Positions 43,317 through 52,071 of a DNA stretch of 64,000 nt are shown piece by piece. Position numbers and translations under genes: made by a program. Position 1 is the first letter of the stretch, and every line of letters begins with the position of its first letter. The notes under the pieces are model-generated. The model worked only from the letters and a program-made list of their open reading frames with translations. It was not told where the DNA came from and ran no database searches. The stretch spans positions 62,001-126,000 of the forward strand of contig JAVHLI010000001.1 of assembly GCA_031082185.1 (NCBI GenBank), read 5' to 3'. This DNA comes from a bacterium (lineage in GTDB: Bacteria > Sysuimicrobiota > Sysuimicrobiia > Sysuimicrobiales > Humicultoraceae).

Positions 43317-46300
43317 ATGACGAAACGTCGAGACAACCGTTCCCCCGCGCGTGACGCCGAGGAGAGGTTCCAGGCGCTCTCCCGGCTCGTCTCGGATTAC
43401 GGCTACGCCTTTCAGGTGATGCCCGACGGAACCCTGCGCGGTGAATGGGTGTCCGAGTCGTTCACGCGGGTTTTCGGGTATACCCTTGACGAAATACGGG
43501 CGCAGGGCGGATGGCAGACCATCGTGCACCCGGAGGACCTGCCGGCTGTCATCGAGCACACGCGCCGGGTTGCCTCCGGTCAGCCGGACGTCGTCGAGTG
43601 TCGGTTCCTGACCCGGCGTGGAGAGACTCGCTGGCTGCTCGACCAGGCGATCCCGGTTTGGGATCCCGCGCAGACGCGGGTGGTCCGGATCTACGGCGCC
43701 GCGCGCGACATCACCGAACACAAGCAGCTGGTGCGGTCGCTGCAGGAGAGCGAGGCGCGGTACCGCCACTTCTTCGAGCACGACCTGACGGGCGATTACC
43801 TCACGACCGTGGACGGACAGATCCTGGACTGCAACGAGGCGTTTGCCAGGCTCTTAGGGTTCCAGTCGGTAGAAGACGCCATGTCGGTCAGTGCCGCCTC
43901 GCTGTACCCCTCGACGCGCGGCCGCGAGGCCTTCTTGCAGAAGGTGCGGACCGAACGGCACATCTCGGGCCTCGTGACCGACCTGGTGCGGGCCGACGGC
44001 ACCCAGATAGTGGCGGTGGAGAATGTCCTGGGGGTCTTCGACGATCGCGGCGAGCTCGTGCAGATCCAGGGCTACATGTTTGACATCACCGACCGCGTCA
44101 GGGCCGAGGAGTCGCTGCGGCGCAGGCTCGAGATGGAGGGCATCGTCGCCGAGACCTCCAGGGCGCTCTCGAACACGACTCCCACTGCGTTCGACGACGC
44201 GATCAGCGAGGCGTTGAGGCGGATCGGCGAGTACAAACAGGTGGACCGGAGCTATCTCTTCCTGCTCTCGGAGGACGGCTCCACCATGAACAACACGCAT
44301 GAGTGGACCGCCGAGGGCATCAGTCCCGAGATCGAACGGCTCCAGGGCCTCCCGACGGCGGTCTTCCCCTGGTGGATGGAGCGGCTGCGCCGTGGCGATA
44401 TCATCCACGTCACGCGCGTCGCCGACCTTCCCGCCGAAGCGCGCGCCGAGCGCGAGATCCTGGAAGCGCAGGGGATCCAATCGGTGCTCGTTGTGCCCTT
44501 GATGGCCAGAGGAAGACTGGCCGGGTACTTGGGGTTCGATGCGGTGCGGACCGAGAAGGCCTGGACCGACGAGGGCATCCGATTGCTAACCATGGTGGCG
44601 GAGAGCATCGCCGCGGCGCTGGAACGAAAACTCGCCGACGACGCCCAGCGCCGCCATCTTCGGGAGACGCTGCTCCTCAACCAGGTCATCGCCGCGGCGT
44701 CCTCGGCGCTGGACCCCCGCGATCTGCTGCGCGAGGTGTGCCGCGAACTCGCCCTGGCCTTCGCTGTACCGGCGGCTGCCGCCGCGCTCCTGTCCGAGGA
44801 TCGCACGCGGCTCGACGTGATCGCCGAGGAAACGACCGACCCCCAGATCTCTGTCCACGGGCTGAGCGTGCCGTTGGGGGCGGCAGGGTTCGAGGGGCTG
44901 TTCGGAGCGAATCTCACGCGGCCAAGGGTCATCAACGACGTGATGGTCAACCCCAGCGTGGTCCCCATTGCCGAGGCGCTCCAGGGCCGCTCCATCTCCA
45001 CCCTCGTCGTGGTGCCCCTGGTGATCCACGAGGAGCCGGTCGGGGTTGTCGCGTTGATGACCAGCAGGCCCCGCAGGTTCTCGGAACACGAACTGTCGCT
45101 GGCCCTTCGTGCCACGGCCGCGGTCGGCCAGGCGCTGGACAACGCGCGGTTGCACGACCAGACGCGCCGGCGCGCTGAGGAACTGAGCACGCTGGCCGCG
45201 GTTTCTACTGTTCTGCGCGCCGCGCCCGGCCGCGCGGAGATGCTCCATGCGGTGCTGGACCGGGTACGGGACCTGCTGCGCGCCGACGGGGCATCGCTGG
45301 CGCTGCAAGATCCGCTCACCGGCGATACGGTACACGAGTTGGGCGCCGGGGCGTGGGCCGCGTGGACCGGCGACCGCCTGCCCCAGGGTGAGGGGATCAG
45401 CGGGCACGTCATCGTCACCGGAGAACCCTACGCGAGCGCCGACGTGCGCACCGATCCGCTGCTTGCGAACCTTGCCCCCTTCGCAGGTGTCCACTCGGCG
45501 GCCTGCGTCCCACTGATCACCGACACGCAGACCATCGGCGCCCTGTGGGCCGGCCGCCATGCCCCGTTTGCGGGCGACGAGGTTCGATTGCTGGGCGCCA
45601 TCGGCAACATGGCGGCCACGGCCATCCACCGGACCACATTGCGCGAACAGACCGAACGGCAGTTGCACCGCCTGACCACCACGCGGGCCATTGACCGAGC
45701 CATCACCTCCAGTCTCGACCTCCGCATAATCCTGAAGCTGCTCGTAGAAGAGGTAGCGGCGGTCATGCAGGTGGATGGCGCGGCAGTGCTTCTGTTCCGC
45801 CCTGCGATGATGGCGCTGGAGCCCGCGGCCAACAGCGGGGTGCCCTTCCTGGCAAACCGGACGGCTTCCATTCCGGTGGCGGTCGGGCCCGCAGGACAGG
45901 CAGTGCTCCAGCGGCATGCAGTCTCCATCAGCGACCTCAATCAGGCCCCTGCCCGCCTGGCCCGCGCCATGGAACAGGCCGGATTCGTCGCCTACCTGGT
46001 GGTACCGCTGATAGCCAGGGGAGAGGTCAAGGGCGTGCTGGAGCTCTTCAGCCGCACCACGCTGTCGCCGATGCCGGACTGGCCGGAGTTCCTCGACGGC
46101 CTGGCCGCCCAGGCGGCCATCGCCATTGACAACGCGGAGATGTTCGAAACGCTGCAGCGCTCCCATCTCGAGCTGGCCTTCGCGTACGACGCGACCCTTG
46201 AAGGATGGGGCAGGGCACTGGACCTGCGGGATCGAGAGACAGAAGGGCACACCCGGCGCGTGACGGAACTGACGCTGCGCCTGGCACGTGACATGCGAGT

Positions 46301-46745
46301 CCCGGAGGCCGAGTTGGTACACGTTCGCCGCGGATCGCTCCTGCACGACATCGGCAAGATGGGCGTGCCGGATGCCATCCTGCTCAAGCCCGGCCCTCTG
46401 ACCGACGACGAATGGGAGGTGATGCGCCGGCATCCCACGCTTGCCCGCGAGATGCTCGCGCCGATCCCGTTCCTGAGGCCGGCGCTGGACATCCCCTACT
46501 GCCACCATGAGCGGTGGGACGGCACAGGGTATCCTGAGGGGTTGGCGGGAGAGCACATTCCCACTACGGCCCGAATCTTCGCCGTGGCAGACGTCTGGGA
46601 CGCGCTGCGGTCGGACCGTCCATACCGTCAGGCCTGGTCCGAGGAAGAGGCGCTGGCGTACATACGCAAGCAGGCCGGGAAGCACTTCGACCCCGAGGTG
46701 GCCCGCCGGTTTCTGGACCTGCCGGCGGAGGCCCGTCGGGGCTAA
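43317..46745 (+). CDS. PAS/GAF sensor with HD-GYP c-di-GMP phosphodiesterase domain
   Basis: 1142 residues, no transmembrane segment. Two PAS domains (about 10-145 and 150-270, each ending in a DIT...-type connector) are followed by four GAF-like domains (about 290-440, 460-620, 630-780, 790-930) and a C-terminal HD-GYP domain. The latter has HDIGK near residue 1010 and HHERWDGTGYPEGL near 1063-1075, so it should hydrolyse cyclic di-GMP. ATG 43317 follows GGAGG; the ATG at 43287 lacks a site. Six sensory modules in one cytoplasmic protein is a large number. The stop overlaps that of the convergent ATPase gene. Confidence 0.9.
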   Translation: MTKRRDNRSPARDAEERFQALSRLVSDYGYAFQVMPDGTLRGEWVSESFTRVFGYTLDEIRAQGGWQTIVHPEDLPAVIEHTRRVASGQPDVVECRFLTRRGETRWLLDQAIPVWDPAQTRVVRIYGAARDITEHKQLVRSLQESEARYRHFFEHDLTGDYLTTVDGQILDCNEAFARLLGFQSVEDAMSVSAASLYPSTRGREAFLQKVRTERHISGLVTDLVRADGTQIVAVENVLGVFDDRGELVQIQGYMFDITDRVRAEESLRRRLEMEGIVAETSRALSNTTPTAFDDAISEALRRIGEYKQVDRSYLFLLSEDGSTMNNTHEWTAEGISPEIERLQGLPTAVFPWWMERLRRGDIIHVTRVADLPAEARAEREILEAQGIQSVLVVPLMARGRLAGYLGFDAVRTEKAWTDEGIRLLTMVAESIAAALERKLADDAQRRHLRETLLLNQVIAAASSALDPRDLLREVCRELALAFAVPAAAAALLSEDRTRLDVIAEETTDPQISVHGLSVPLGAAGFEGLFGANLTRPRVINDVMVNPSVVPIAEALQGRSISTLVVVPLVIHEEPVGVVALMTSRPRRFSEHELSLALRATAAVGQALDNARLHDQTRRRAEELSTLAAVSTVLRAAPGRAEMLHAVLDRVRDLLRADGASLALQDPLTGDTVHELGAGAWAAWTGDRLPQGEGISGHVIVTGEPYASADVRTDPLLANLAPFAGVHSAACVPLITDTQTIGALWAGRHAPFAGDEVRLLGAIGNMAATAIHRTTLREQTERQLHRLTTTRAIDRAITSSLDLRIILKLLVEEVAAVMQVDGAAVLLFRPAMMALEPAANSGVPFLANRTASIPVAVGPAGQAVLQRHAVSISDLNQAPARLARAMEQAGFVAYLVVPLIARGEVKGVLELFSRTTLSPMPDWPEFLDGLAAQAAIAIDNAEMFETLQRSHLELAFAYDATLEGWGRALDLRDRETEGHTRRVTELTLRLARDMRVPEAELVHVRRGSLLHDIGKMGVPDAILLKPGPLTDDEWEVMRRHPTLAREMLAPIPFLRPALDIPYCHHERWDGTGYPEGLAGEHIPTTARIFAVADVWDALRSDRPYRQAWSEEEALAYIRKQAGKHFDPEVARRFLDLPAEARRG

Positions 46746-47875
46746 GCGGAGTGCCGAAGCAGCAGCACGTCCTCGGGTGAGAACCGGACCGCGATCGGCC
46801 CTCCCTCTGCGAAGCGCAACTGCGTGCGGGGATTGGCGGCCTGCGCGCGGATCAGCGCCCCGTCCCGGAGTTCGATTTCGCAGGTCATAACCCAGCCCAG
46901 GTAGTTGCGCAGACGCAGCGTGCCGCGCAGGATGTTGCCGGCGTCGGCCGCGTGACCCCCGGCCTCGTCGGGGGAGACGATCTCCAGCACCTCGGGCCGC
47001 AGGCACACCGTGACGCGCTCACCGGCCGCAAACCCCGCGTTGCGGGACGCCGAGGCGTGGAGTACCTCCCCGCCTTCCAGCGCGACGGCGATTTCCTCGC
47101 CGGAGACGGCGCGGATCACGCCGGGCAGAAAGTTGGCTCCGCCCAGGAAGTCCGCAACAAACGGGTCGGTCGGACGCTCATAGACATCCTGGGGCGAACC
47201 GATCTGCATGAGGTGCCCGCGGTGCATGACCGCGACGCGCGTTGAGAGCATCAGCGCCTCTTCCTGGTCGTGGGTTACGTAGATGGTGGTGATGCCCAAC
47301 TGCCGCTGCAGCTTGACCAGCTCGTTGCGCATCTGCACCCTCAGCTTGGCATCCAGGTTGGAGAGGGGCTCGTCCAGCAGCAGCAGCGCCGGCTCCACCA
47401 CCACGGCGCGCGCCAGCGCAACCCTCTGCTGCTGTCCTCCGGAGAGCTGCGACGGCAGGCGACCGCCCAATCCTTCCAGACCAACCAGGCGCAGCGCCTC
47501 CTCCACCCGTCCTGCGATTTCACCGCGCCGGGTCCGGCGCTCCACCAGCCCGAAGGCCACGTTTTCGAACACCGTCATGTGCGGCCAGAGGGCGTAGTTC
47601 TGAAAGACCATGCCGATGTTGCGGTGCCAGGGCGGGACGCGCGTCATGTCGCGCCCGTCGAAGAGGATCTCCCCGGCGTCCGGCTCGAGCAGCCCTGCGA
47701 TCATCCGCAGCGAGGTCGTCTTGCCGCAGCCGCTCGGCCCGAGGAAAGTGAAGAACTCCCCACGCTGGATCGAGAGCGAGAGGTCGTGCACCGCGACCAT
47801 GTCCTGGAAGCGGCGAGATAGGCCGCGCACTTCGACTTCGACGGGCTGGCTGCGTAGGCTGACCATTGGTCTCAC
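46742..47875 (-). CDS. ABC importer ATPase, Fe(III)/spermidine type with TOBE domain
   Basis: 377 residues. Walker A GPSGCGKTT, Q loop VFQNYALWPHM, signature LSGGQQQRVALARA, Walker B LLLLDEPLSNLD and H loop VTHDQEEAL are complete, with a TOBE-type C-terminus from about 280. Most likely partner: the permease and binding protein at 48909-51967 on the same strand. A toxin-antitoxin pair lies between. The GTG at 47875 overlaps the stop of a 45-codon frame as GTGA; an ATG at 47866 is the alternative start. Confidence 0.9.
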   Translation of the reverse strand: MRPMVSLRSQPVEVEVRGLSRRFQDMVAVHDLSLSIQRGEFFTFLGPSGCGKTTSLRMIAGLLEPDAGEILFDGRDMTRVPPWHRNIGMVFQNYALWPHMTVFENVAFGLVERRTRRGEIAGRVEEALRLVGLEGLGGRLPSQLSGGQQQRVALARAVVVEPALLLLDEPLSNLDAKLRVQMRNELVKLQRQLGITTIYVTHDQEEALMLSTRVAVMHRGHLMQIGSPQDVYERPTDPFVADFLGGANFLPGVIRAVSGEEIAVALEGGEVLHASASRNAGFAAGERVTVCLRPEVLEIVSPDEAGGHAADAGNILRGTLRLRNYLGWVMTCEIELRDGALIRAQAANPRTQLRFAEGGPIAVRFSPEDVLLLRHSA

Positions 47876-48009
47876 ACCGTATGGAGGGTCAGAACCTCTT
47901 CACCGAGCATGTCGGTGATCTTGACACTGGCCCCACCAGCGGCCGCAGGGCCCGAGGTGACGCCCTTTGGGCTGGAGTTCCTGACGCGAGGATTGGCCTG
48001 CCGACTCAT
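47872..48009 (-). CDS. 45-residue small protein bridging HEPN and ATPase genes
   Basis: The product starts MSRQANPRVRNSSPKG and ends KITDMLGEEVLTLHTV. Its ATG overlaps the HEPN stop (ATGA) and its stop overlaps the ATPase GTG (GTGA), so three genes form one coupled chain. The overlaps argue that it is translated. No family recognised; it might only be a coupling leader for the ATPase. Confidence 0.5.
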   Translation of the reverse strand: MSRQANPRVRNSSPKGVTSGPAAAGGASVKITDMLGEEVLTLHTV

Positions 48010-48359
48010 GGTGAAGACTCCCCTCGCGTAACAATCCTCTCAAGCTCCTCGACAAGAGGCGGCAGATCGTGAGTCAGGATTTGCCAGAGGATATCCAGGT
48101 CTACCTGATCATATCCGTGAACCAGGCGGTTGCGCAGTCCGATCAGTTGCTGCCAGGGAATCTGAGTGTGCCTGGTCTGCTCGTCGCTCCCGACACGGCT
48201 TGCCGCCTCGCCTACGATTTCGAGCAGCTTGACAAGGGCGAGGTTCAGCATCCGGTCGGTGTCGAGATCGCCCCTGGCCTTACCTTCTGCCATCGCCATT
48301 GCCTCCCGGGCATGATCCAGCATCTGGCGGAGGCCGACAGAGCTCTCACGTTTGGACAT
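48006..48359 (-). CDS. HEPN-domain toxin (DUF86 type)
   Basis: 117 residues, helical. The RNRLVHGY motif near residue 86 is the R-x4-6-H RNase-type active site of HEPN toxins. The MNT nucleotidyltransferase gene lies directly upstream with a 14-bp overlap. In known HepT/MntA pairs the toxin is blocked by AMP addition to a Tyr by the partner; here the HGY tyrosine is the candidate. Confidence 0.87.
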   Translation of the reverse strand: MSKRESSVGLRQMLDHAREAMAMAEGKARGDLDTDRMLNLALVKLLEIVGEAASRVGSDEQTRHTQIPWQQLIGLRNRLVHGYDQVDLDILWQILTHDLPPLVEELERIVTRGESSP

Positions 48360-48645
48360 ACTGAACCTCGGTTTCCGAAAGGATGCGGTCCCGGAGATAC
48401 CGGCTCAGGAACCCGGGGGTATTGAGGTCAACCCTCCTGCCGAGGATTTCGGACAGTTCGGCCTCCATGGAGATGAACGCCAGTCCTGGTACGTGGCCCG
48501 GCTCGAACTCGACCAGGACGTCTACATCGCTCGCGGGGCCGAAGTCTTCCCGCAGCACAGAGCCGAAAAGCGCCAGTTTGCGGATACGGTGACGCCGGCA
48601 GAAGTCCGCAACCTGCTGGTGGTCAATGGGAATCCGCGGGCTCAT
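48346..48645 (-). CDS. MNT-domain nucleotidyltransferase antitoxin
   Basis: 99 residues. LFGSVLREDFGPASDVDVLVEF is split by the usual short loop into the GSxxR and DxD catalytic motifs of minimal nucleotidyltransferases. It should neutralise the HEPN toxin encoded next. ATG 48645 overlaps the stop of the upstream short frame (ATGA). Confidence 0.87.
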   Translation of the reverse strand: MSPRIPIDHQQVADFCRRHRIRKLALFGSVLREDFGPASDVDVLVEFEPGHVPGLAFISMEAELSEILGRRVDLNTPGFLSRYLRDRILSETEVQYVQT

Positions 48646-48872
48646 GGCTCATTCCCCCTGAGCGCAGGTCTGGCAGTCGGAATCACCACGTCCTTGACCG
48701 CCTCACACACGACCTCGGCCACAAACGCCCGGATGGATGTGTCTTGTAGCGCAGTCGGTGATGGCCGGCCCGCGCGGAGGAGTGGTCGGGTTGTGAAAGC
48801 TTGCCACGAGGCATCGGCCGTCTCCTCACCCGGTCGGCGGAATGCGGTGACCGGTTGTACCTTTATACACAT
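48642..48872 (-). CDS. possible short protein upstream of the MNT/HEPN pair
   Basis: A 76-codon frame that overlaps the antitoxin start as ATGA. A TACAAT and a TATAAA lie around its own ATG, so transcription may begin almost at the start codon and the frame may not be translated. The product is Ala/Arg/Pro-rich with one helix (RAFVAEVVCEAVKDVV). No family recognised. Confidence 0.3.
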   Translation of the reverse strand: MCIKVQPVTAFRRPGEETADASWQAFTTRPLLRAGRPSPTALQDTSIRAFVAEVVCEAVKDVVIPTARPALRGNEP

Positions 48873-48908
48873 TGTACCAGAAGGGCGTGACGCCGACGCC
48901 TTCTACTT

Positions 48909-50612
48909 CTACAGGGTGAACGCCATCCTGCCCCGGCCGCTCAGCCGGTTCGCAAGGTACGTGCCCAGCGCCACGATCACGATCGCAACGACCCCAAGCG
49001 CCGCGGCGGAGCCCCGTCCGAGCGCGCTCTGGGAGTAGATGTAGATCCCGTAGGACAGCGGGCTCTGCTCAATCCGGCTGACCAGGATGATCGTGGCGCT
49101 GAACTCAACCGCCGCGGTCACGAAAACCAGCACGCCGCCGGCGATCACGCCGCCCAGGATGAGCGGGAGCACCACCCGGCGGAACGCCCGCAGCCGAGGC
49201 GCGCCGGCAATCCCGGCGGCGTCTTCGAGCGACGGGTGCACCTGGTGCAGCGCCGCGTGGCTGGCGCGCAGCGCGTAGGGGAGCCGCCGTACCATGTAGG
49301 CCAGCACGAAGATCACCCAGGTGGCCGCCAGGGGCTGGTCTATCCAGGGGAGATTGATACCGTAGAAGACGCGCAGGAAGCCTACGCCCACCACGACGCC
49401 GGGCAGGGCGATCGGCATCATGGCAATCCAGTCGAGCAGCCCCTTGCCCGGAACCCGGCCGCGCTGAAGCAGGTAGGCGATCGCCGCGGCCAGCACCACG
49501 CTCAGCAGCGCGGCGCCCACGCTGTAGACCAGGGTGTTGACCACGAAGCGTGGGGCGCGCAGGAAGATCTCGGTGTAGTTCCCCAGCGTGTAGGCGCTGG
49601 GCAGGTAGCTGAGACTCCACACCTTGCTGAACGACAGCACTACCACGCCCAGGTGCGGGATCAGCCCGGCGCCGATGATCGCGGCGCACAGGCCCAGCAC
49701 CCCGGCCAGCCGCCACCCGGTCAGCGTCCGGCCGCCTTCGGGCGAGCGCGCTCCGGTCTGGAGCGTGGCGTACTCGCGGCGGGAGACGATCCAGTTCGAG
49801 GCCAGCACGCAGATGATCGAGATGACGACCATGACGACGCAGATCACGTAGCCGTCCACGTCGTCCCGGCCCACGGTGGTGATGCGCAGGTAGGCCTGCG
49901 GTCCGAGCATGTTCTTGAAGTTCAGGATGAACGGCGTGCCGATGTCGTCCACGGCCTTCACGAAAGTCAGCAGCGCACCCGCGGCGTAGGACGGCAGCAC
50001 CAGCGGGAACACCACCCGGCGCTGCAGCCGCCAGCCGCGCGCGCCCATCATCTGCCCCATCTCTTCCAACGACCGGTCCACGTTCATCAGCGCGGTGGTC
50101 ACCGTCAGGAAGATGAACGGGAAGAAGTGGAGCGCCTGCGCCAGGATGATCCCGCGCAGGCCCTCCATGATGTTGAGGCGCAGGCCGAGCAGGTCCTGGA
50201 ACAGCAGCGTCACGGTCCCGGCGCGGCCGAAGATCTGCATCAGCGCGATCGCGCCCACGAAGGGCGGGATGACCAGCGGGAGGGTGGCGAGCGTGACCAC
50301 CAGCATCCGGCCCGGGAAGTCGTACCGGGCGACGATGAACGCCAGCGGGAGCGCCAGCACGGTGCCGATGGCCACCGTCCACAGGCCTGCCACCAGACTG
50401 TTGACCAGCGACTCCACGTAGAGCGGGGTATGGAAGAACCGCGCCAGGTGGGAGAGCGTTACCCCTCCCTCGGCGCCGGTGAGCGCGACCTTCAGGACCA
50501 CGCCGATCGGCAGGACGACGAACACACCCAGGATGGCCAGCAGGATCGCCATCAAGGCGGCGTGTCCGGGGTCCACGGCCACCCGCCACCTGAACGCTGC
50601 GCGGGCCGGCAT
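48909..50612 (-). CDS. Fe(III)-type ABC importer permease, two fused transmembrane domains
   Basis: 567 residues with about twelve transmembrane helices arranged as two BPD-type halves (each with an EAA loop; second near LEDAAGIAGAPRLRAFRRVV). This fused layout is typical of SfuB/FbpB permeases for ferric iron or similar ligands. It starts five bases after the binding-protein stop. The cognate ATPase gene is not adjacent but lies beyond the toxin-antitoxin insertion. Confidence 0.9.
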   Translation of the reverse strand: MPARAAFRWRVAVDPGHAALMAILLAILGVFVVLPIGVVLKVALTGAEGGVTLSHLARFFHTPLYVESLVNSLVAGLWTVAIGTVLALPLAFIVARYDFPGRMLVVTLATLPLVIPPFVGAIALMQIFGRAGTVTLLFQDLLGLRLNIMEGLRGIILAQALHFFPFIFLTVTTALMNVDRSLEEMGQMMGARGWRLQRRVVFPLVLPSYAAGALLTFVKAVDDIGTPFILNFKNMLGPQAYLRITTVGRDDVDGYVICVVMVVISIICVLASNWIVSRREYATLQTGARSPEGGRTLTGWRLAGVLGLCAAIIGAGLIPHLGVVVLSFSKVWSLSYLPSAYTLGNYTEIFLRAPRFVVNTLVYSVGAALLSVVLAAAIAYLLQRGRVPGKGLLDWIAMMPIALPGVVVGVGFLRVFYGINLPWIDQPLAATWVIFVLAYMVRRLPYALRASHAALHQVHPSLEDAAGIAGAPRLRAFRRVVLPLILGGVIAGGVLVFVTAAVEFSATIILVSRIEQSPLSYGIYIYSQSALGRGSAAALGVVAIVIVALGTYLANRLSGRGRMAFTL

Positions 50613-50617
50613 TTGGG

Positions 50618-51967
50618 CTAGCGGCGCCTTGCGAGCTCCTCAACCTGGTTGGCCTGTTGCAGTGCTCGGGCATAGGAGGTCCGCGCCACCTCACCCCACT
50701 CGCGCTCCTTGGCGCTTCGGTAGGCCGCGTCGCGCTCCATGCCGCCGCTGACCTCGGCCGCCATCTTCTCGCTCACGTGCACGTAGCGCGCCGATGCCCG
50801 CGCCTGGATCAGCAGCCGCTCCGCCTCGGTGACGTCACGACCGACCGCCCTTGCGGTCTCCACTGCGCGCTCGGCGCGGTAGATCGCCTCCCAGGCCTTC
50901 TTCAGATCGGTGTGGCGGAACGTGATGATCTGGTCGTACATCCGGTTGGTGACGTTGTAGCGGTCCGCCGAGAGATCGGCGTTGAACTGGACGCCGGCCT
51001 GCATCTTGAACGGGTTGGGAATACCCTTGGGCGCCTCGGCGTAGAGCGTGGTCCGCACGGGCAGCCGCGCGATCTCGGGCTTGAAGAGCAGGCGCTGGCC
51101 TTCGTCGCTCAGCAGGAAGTTGATAAACCGGCGGGCGCCTTCGGGGTTCGGCCCGCCCTTGATCATGGCGACGTTGGCCGGCACCACCGACGTCAGGGAG
51201 GGATAGACGAAATCTATCGGCTGCCCGGATGCGATGGCCGAGAGCCCGAAGAAGTCAATCACGACGCCTATGCCGTAGTGCCCGGCGATCACGGCCTCGG
51301 GCACTCCGAACGAACGTTCAGTGATCGCTCCCATGCTGCCGCCCATCTGGATGAGCAGCTCCCAGCCCTTCTGCCAGCCGTACCCCTGCAGGATCGTCTC
51401 AACGGTCAGGTGGGTGGTGCCGCTGCGGCTCGGGGCGGTGATGACCAGGTGGCCAAAGTACACAGGCTTGATGAGATCATCCCATTCCTTGGGCGCGGGC
51501 AGGCGGTTGCGCGTCAGGTAGGTCTTGTTCCACATGATGCCGTAGCCGCTCACCGCGAACCCGTGAAAGAACCCGTCCGGATCGTTGATAGGGAACCCGG
51601 CCACCTTCTCGGGAATGCCGCGCCGGAACTCCGCCGGCGGGGCGTACCGCTCGATGAGGTTGTTGGCCTTCAAGAAGAAGAACGCGTCCACGGCGCTGGC
51701 CCAGAAGACGTCCACGTCAGGCCGCGCCGCCCGCTCGCGCACGTGCGTGATGGCCGCCGAGGTGGGCTTGGGGACGACGGCCATCGTCCACCCGGGGTTG
51801 GCCTTCTCGAACGCGGCCTTGTAGGCGTCAAACAACTCCTTGGGGAATGAAGTGATTACCGCCACCTGCTGGGACTGGGCAAAGGTCCGTGCCGGGAGGG
51901 AGACGAGCCCAGCGGCGGATGTGACGAGCACGGTGAGCAGCGTCACGCTGCGCATAACGGTTCTCAC
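50618..51967 (-). CDS. Fe(III)-type ABC importer substrate-binding protein with C-terminal extension
   Basis: 449 residues. A signal peptide (cleavage near FAQS) precedes the SBP fold of AfuA/FbpA-like proteins (VAVITSFPKELFDAYKAAFE; DVFWASAVDAFFFLK). The last 100 residues form a helical extension rich in Arg, Glu and Ala, unusual for the family. Ligand is unproven; iron(III), phosphonates and others are possible. GTG 51967 follows GAGGTGA. First gene of the operon. Confidence 0.88.
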   Translation of the reverse strand: MRTVMRSVTLLTVLVTSAAGLVSLPARTFAQSQQVAVITSFPKELFDAYKAAFEKANPGWTMAVVPKPTSAAITHVRERAARPDVDVFWASAVDAFFFLKANNLIERYAPPAEFRRGIPEKVAGFPINDPDGFFHGFAVSGYGIMWNKTYLTRNRLPAPKEWDDLIKPVYFGHLVITAPSRSGTTHLTVETILQGYGWQKGWELLIQMGGSMGAITERSFGVPEAVIAGHYGIGVVIDFFGLSAIASGQPIDFVYPSLTSVVPANVAMIKGGPNPEGARRFINFLLSDEGQRLLFKPEIARLPVRTTLYAEAPKGIPNPFKMQAGVQFNADLSADRYNVTNRMYDQIITFRHTDLKKAWEAIYRAERAVETARAVGRDVTEAERLLIQARASARYVHVSEKMAAEVSGGMERDAAYRSAKEREWGEVARTSYARALQQANQVEELARRR

Positions 51968-52071
51968 AGGCGGTCACCTCACAGGTATGGAATGGACCAG
52001 CCGGCGCACGCTGCGGACGGCGGCCCGCAACGATAGTACCTACGCCGTCCATCGCGCAGTGTCCTTGTCGG

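Noticed and set aside
44586-47006. 806-codon minus-strand frame
   Set aside because: Antisense shadow of the HD-GYP sensor, a common effect of high GC at third positions.
49236-50621. 461-codon plus-strand frame
   Set aside because: Antisense to the permease; the product is dominated by His, Arg, Gln and Asp, typical of shadow frames.
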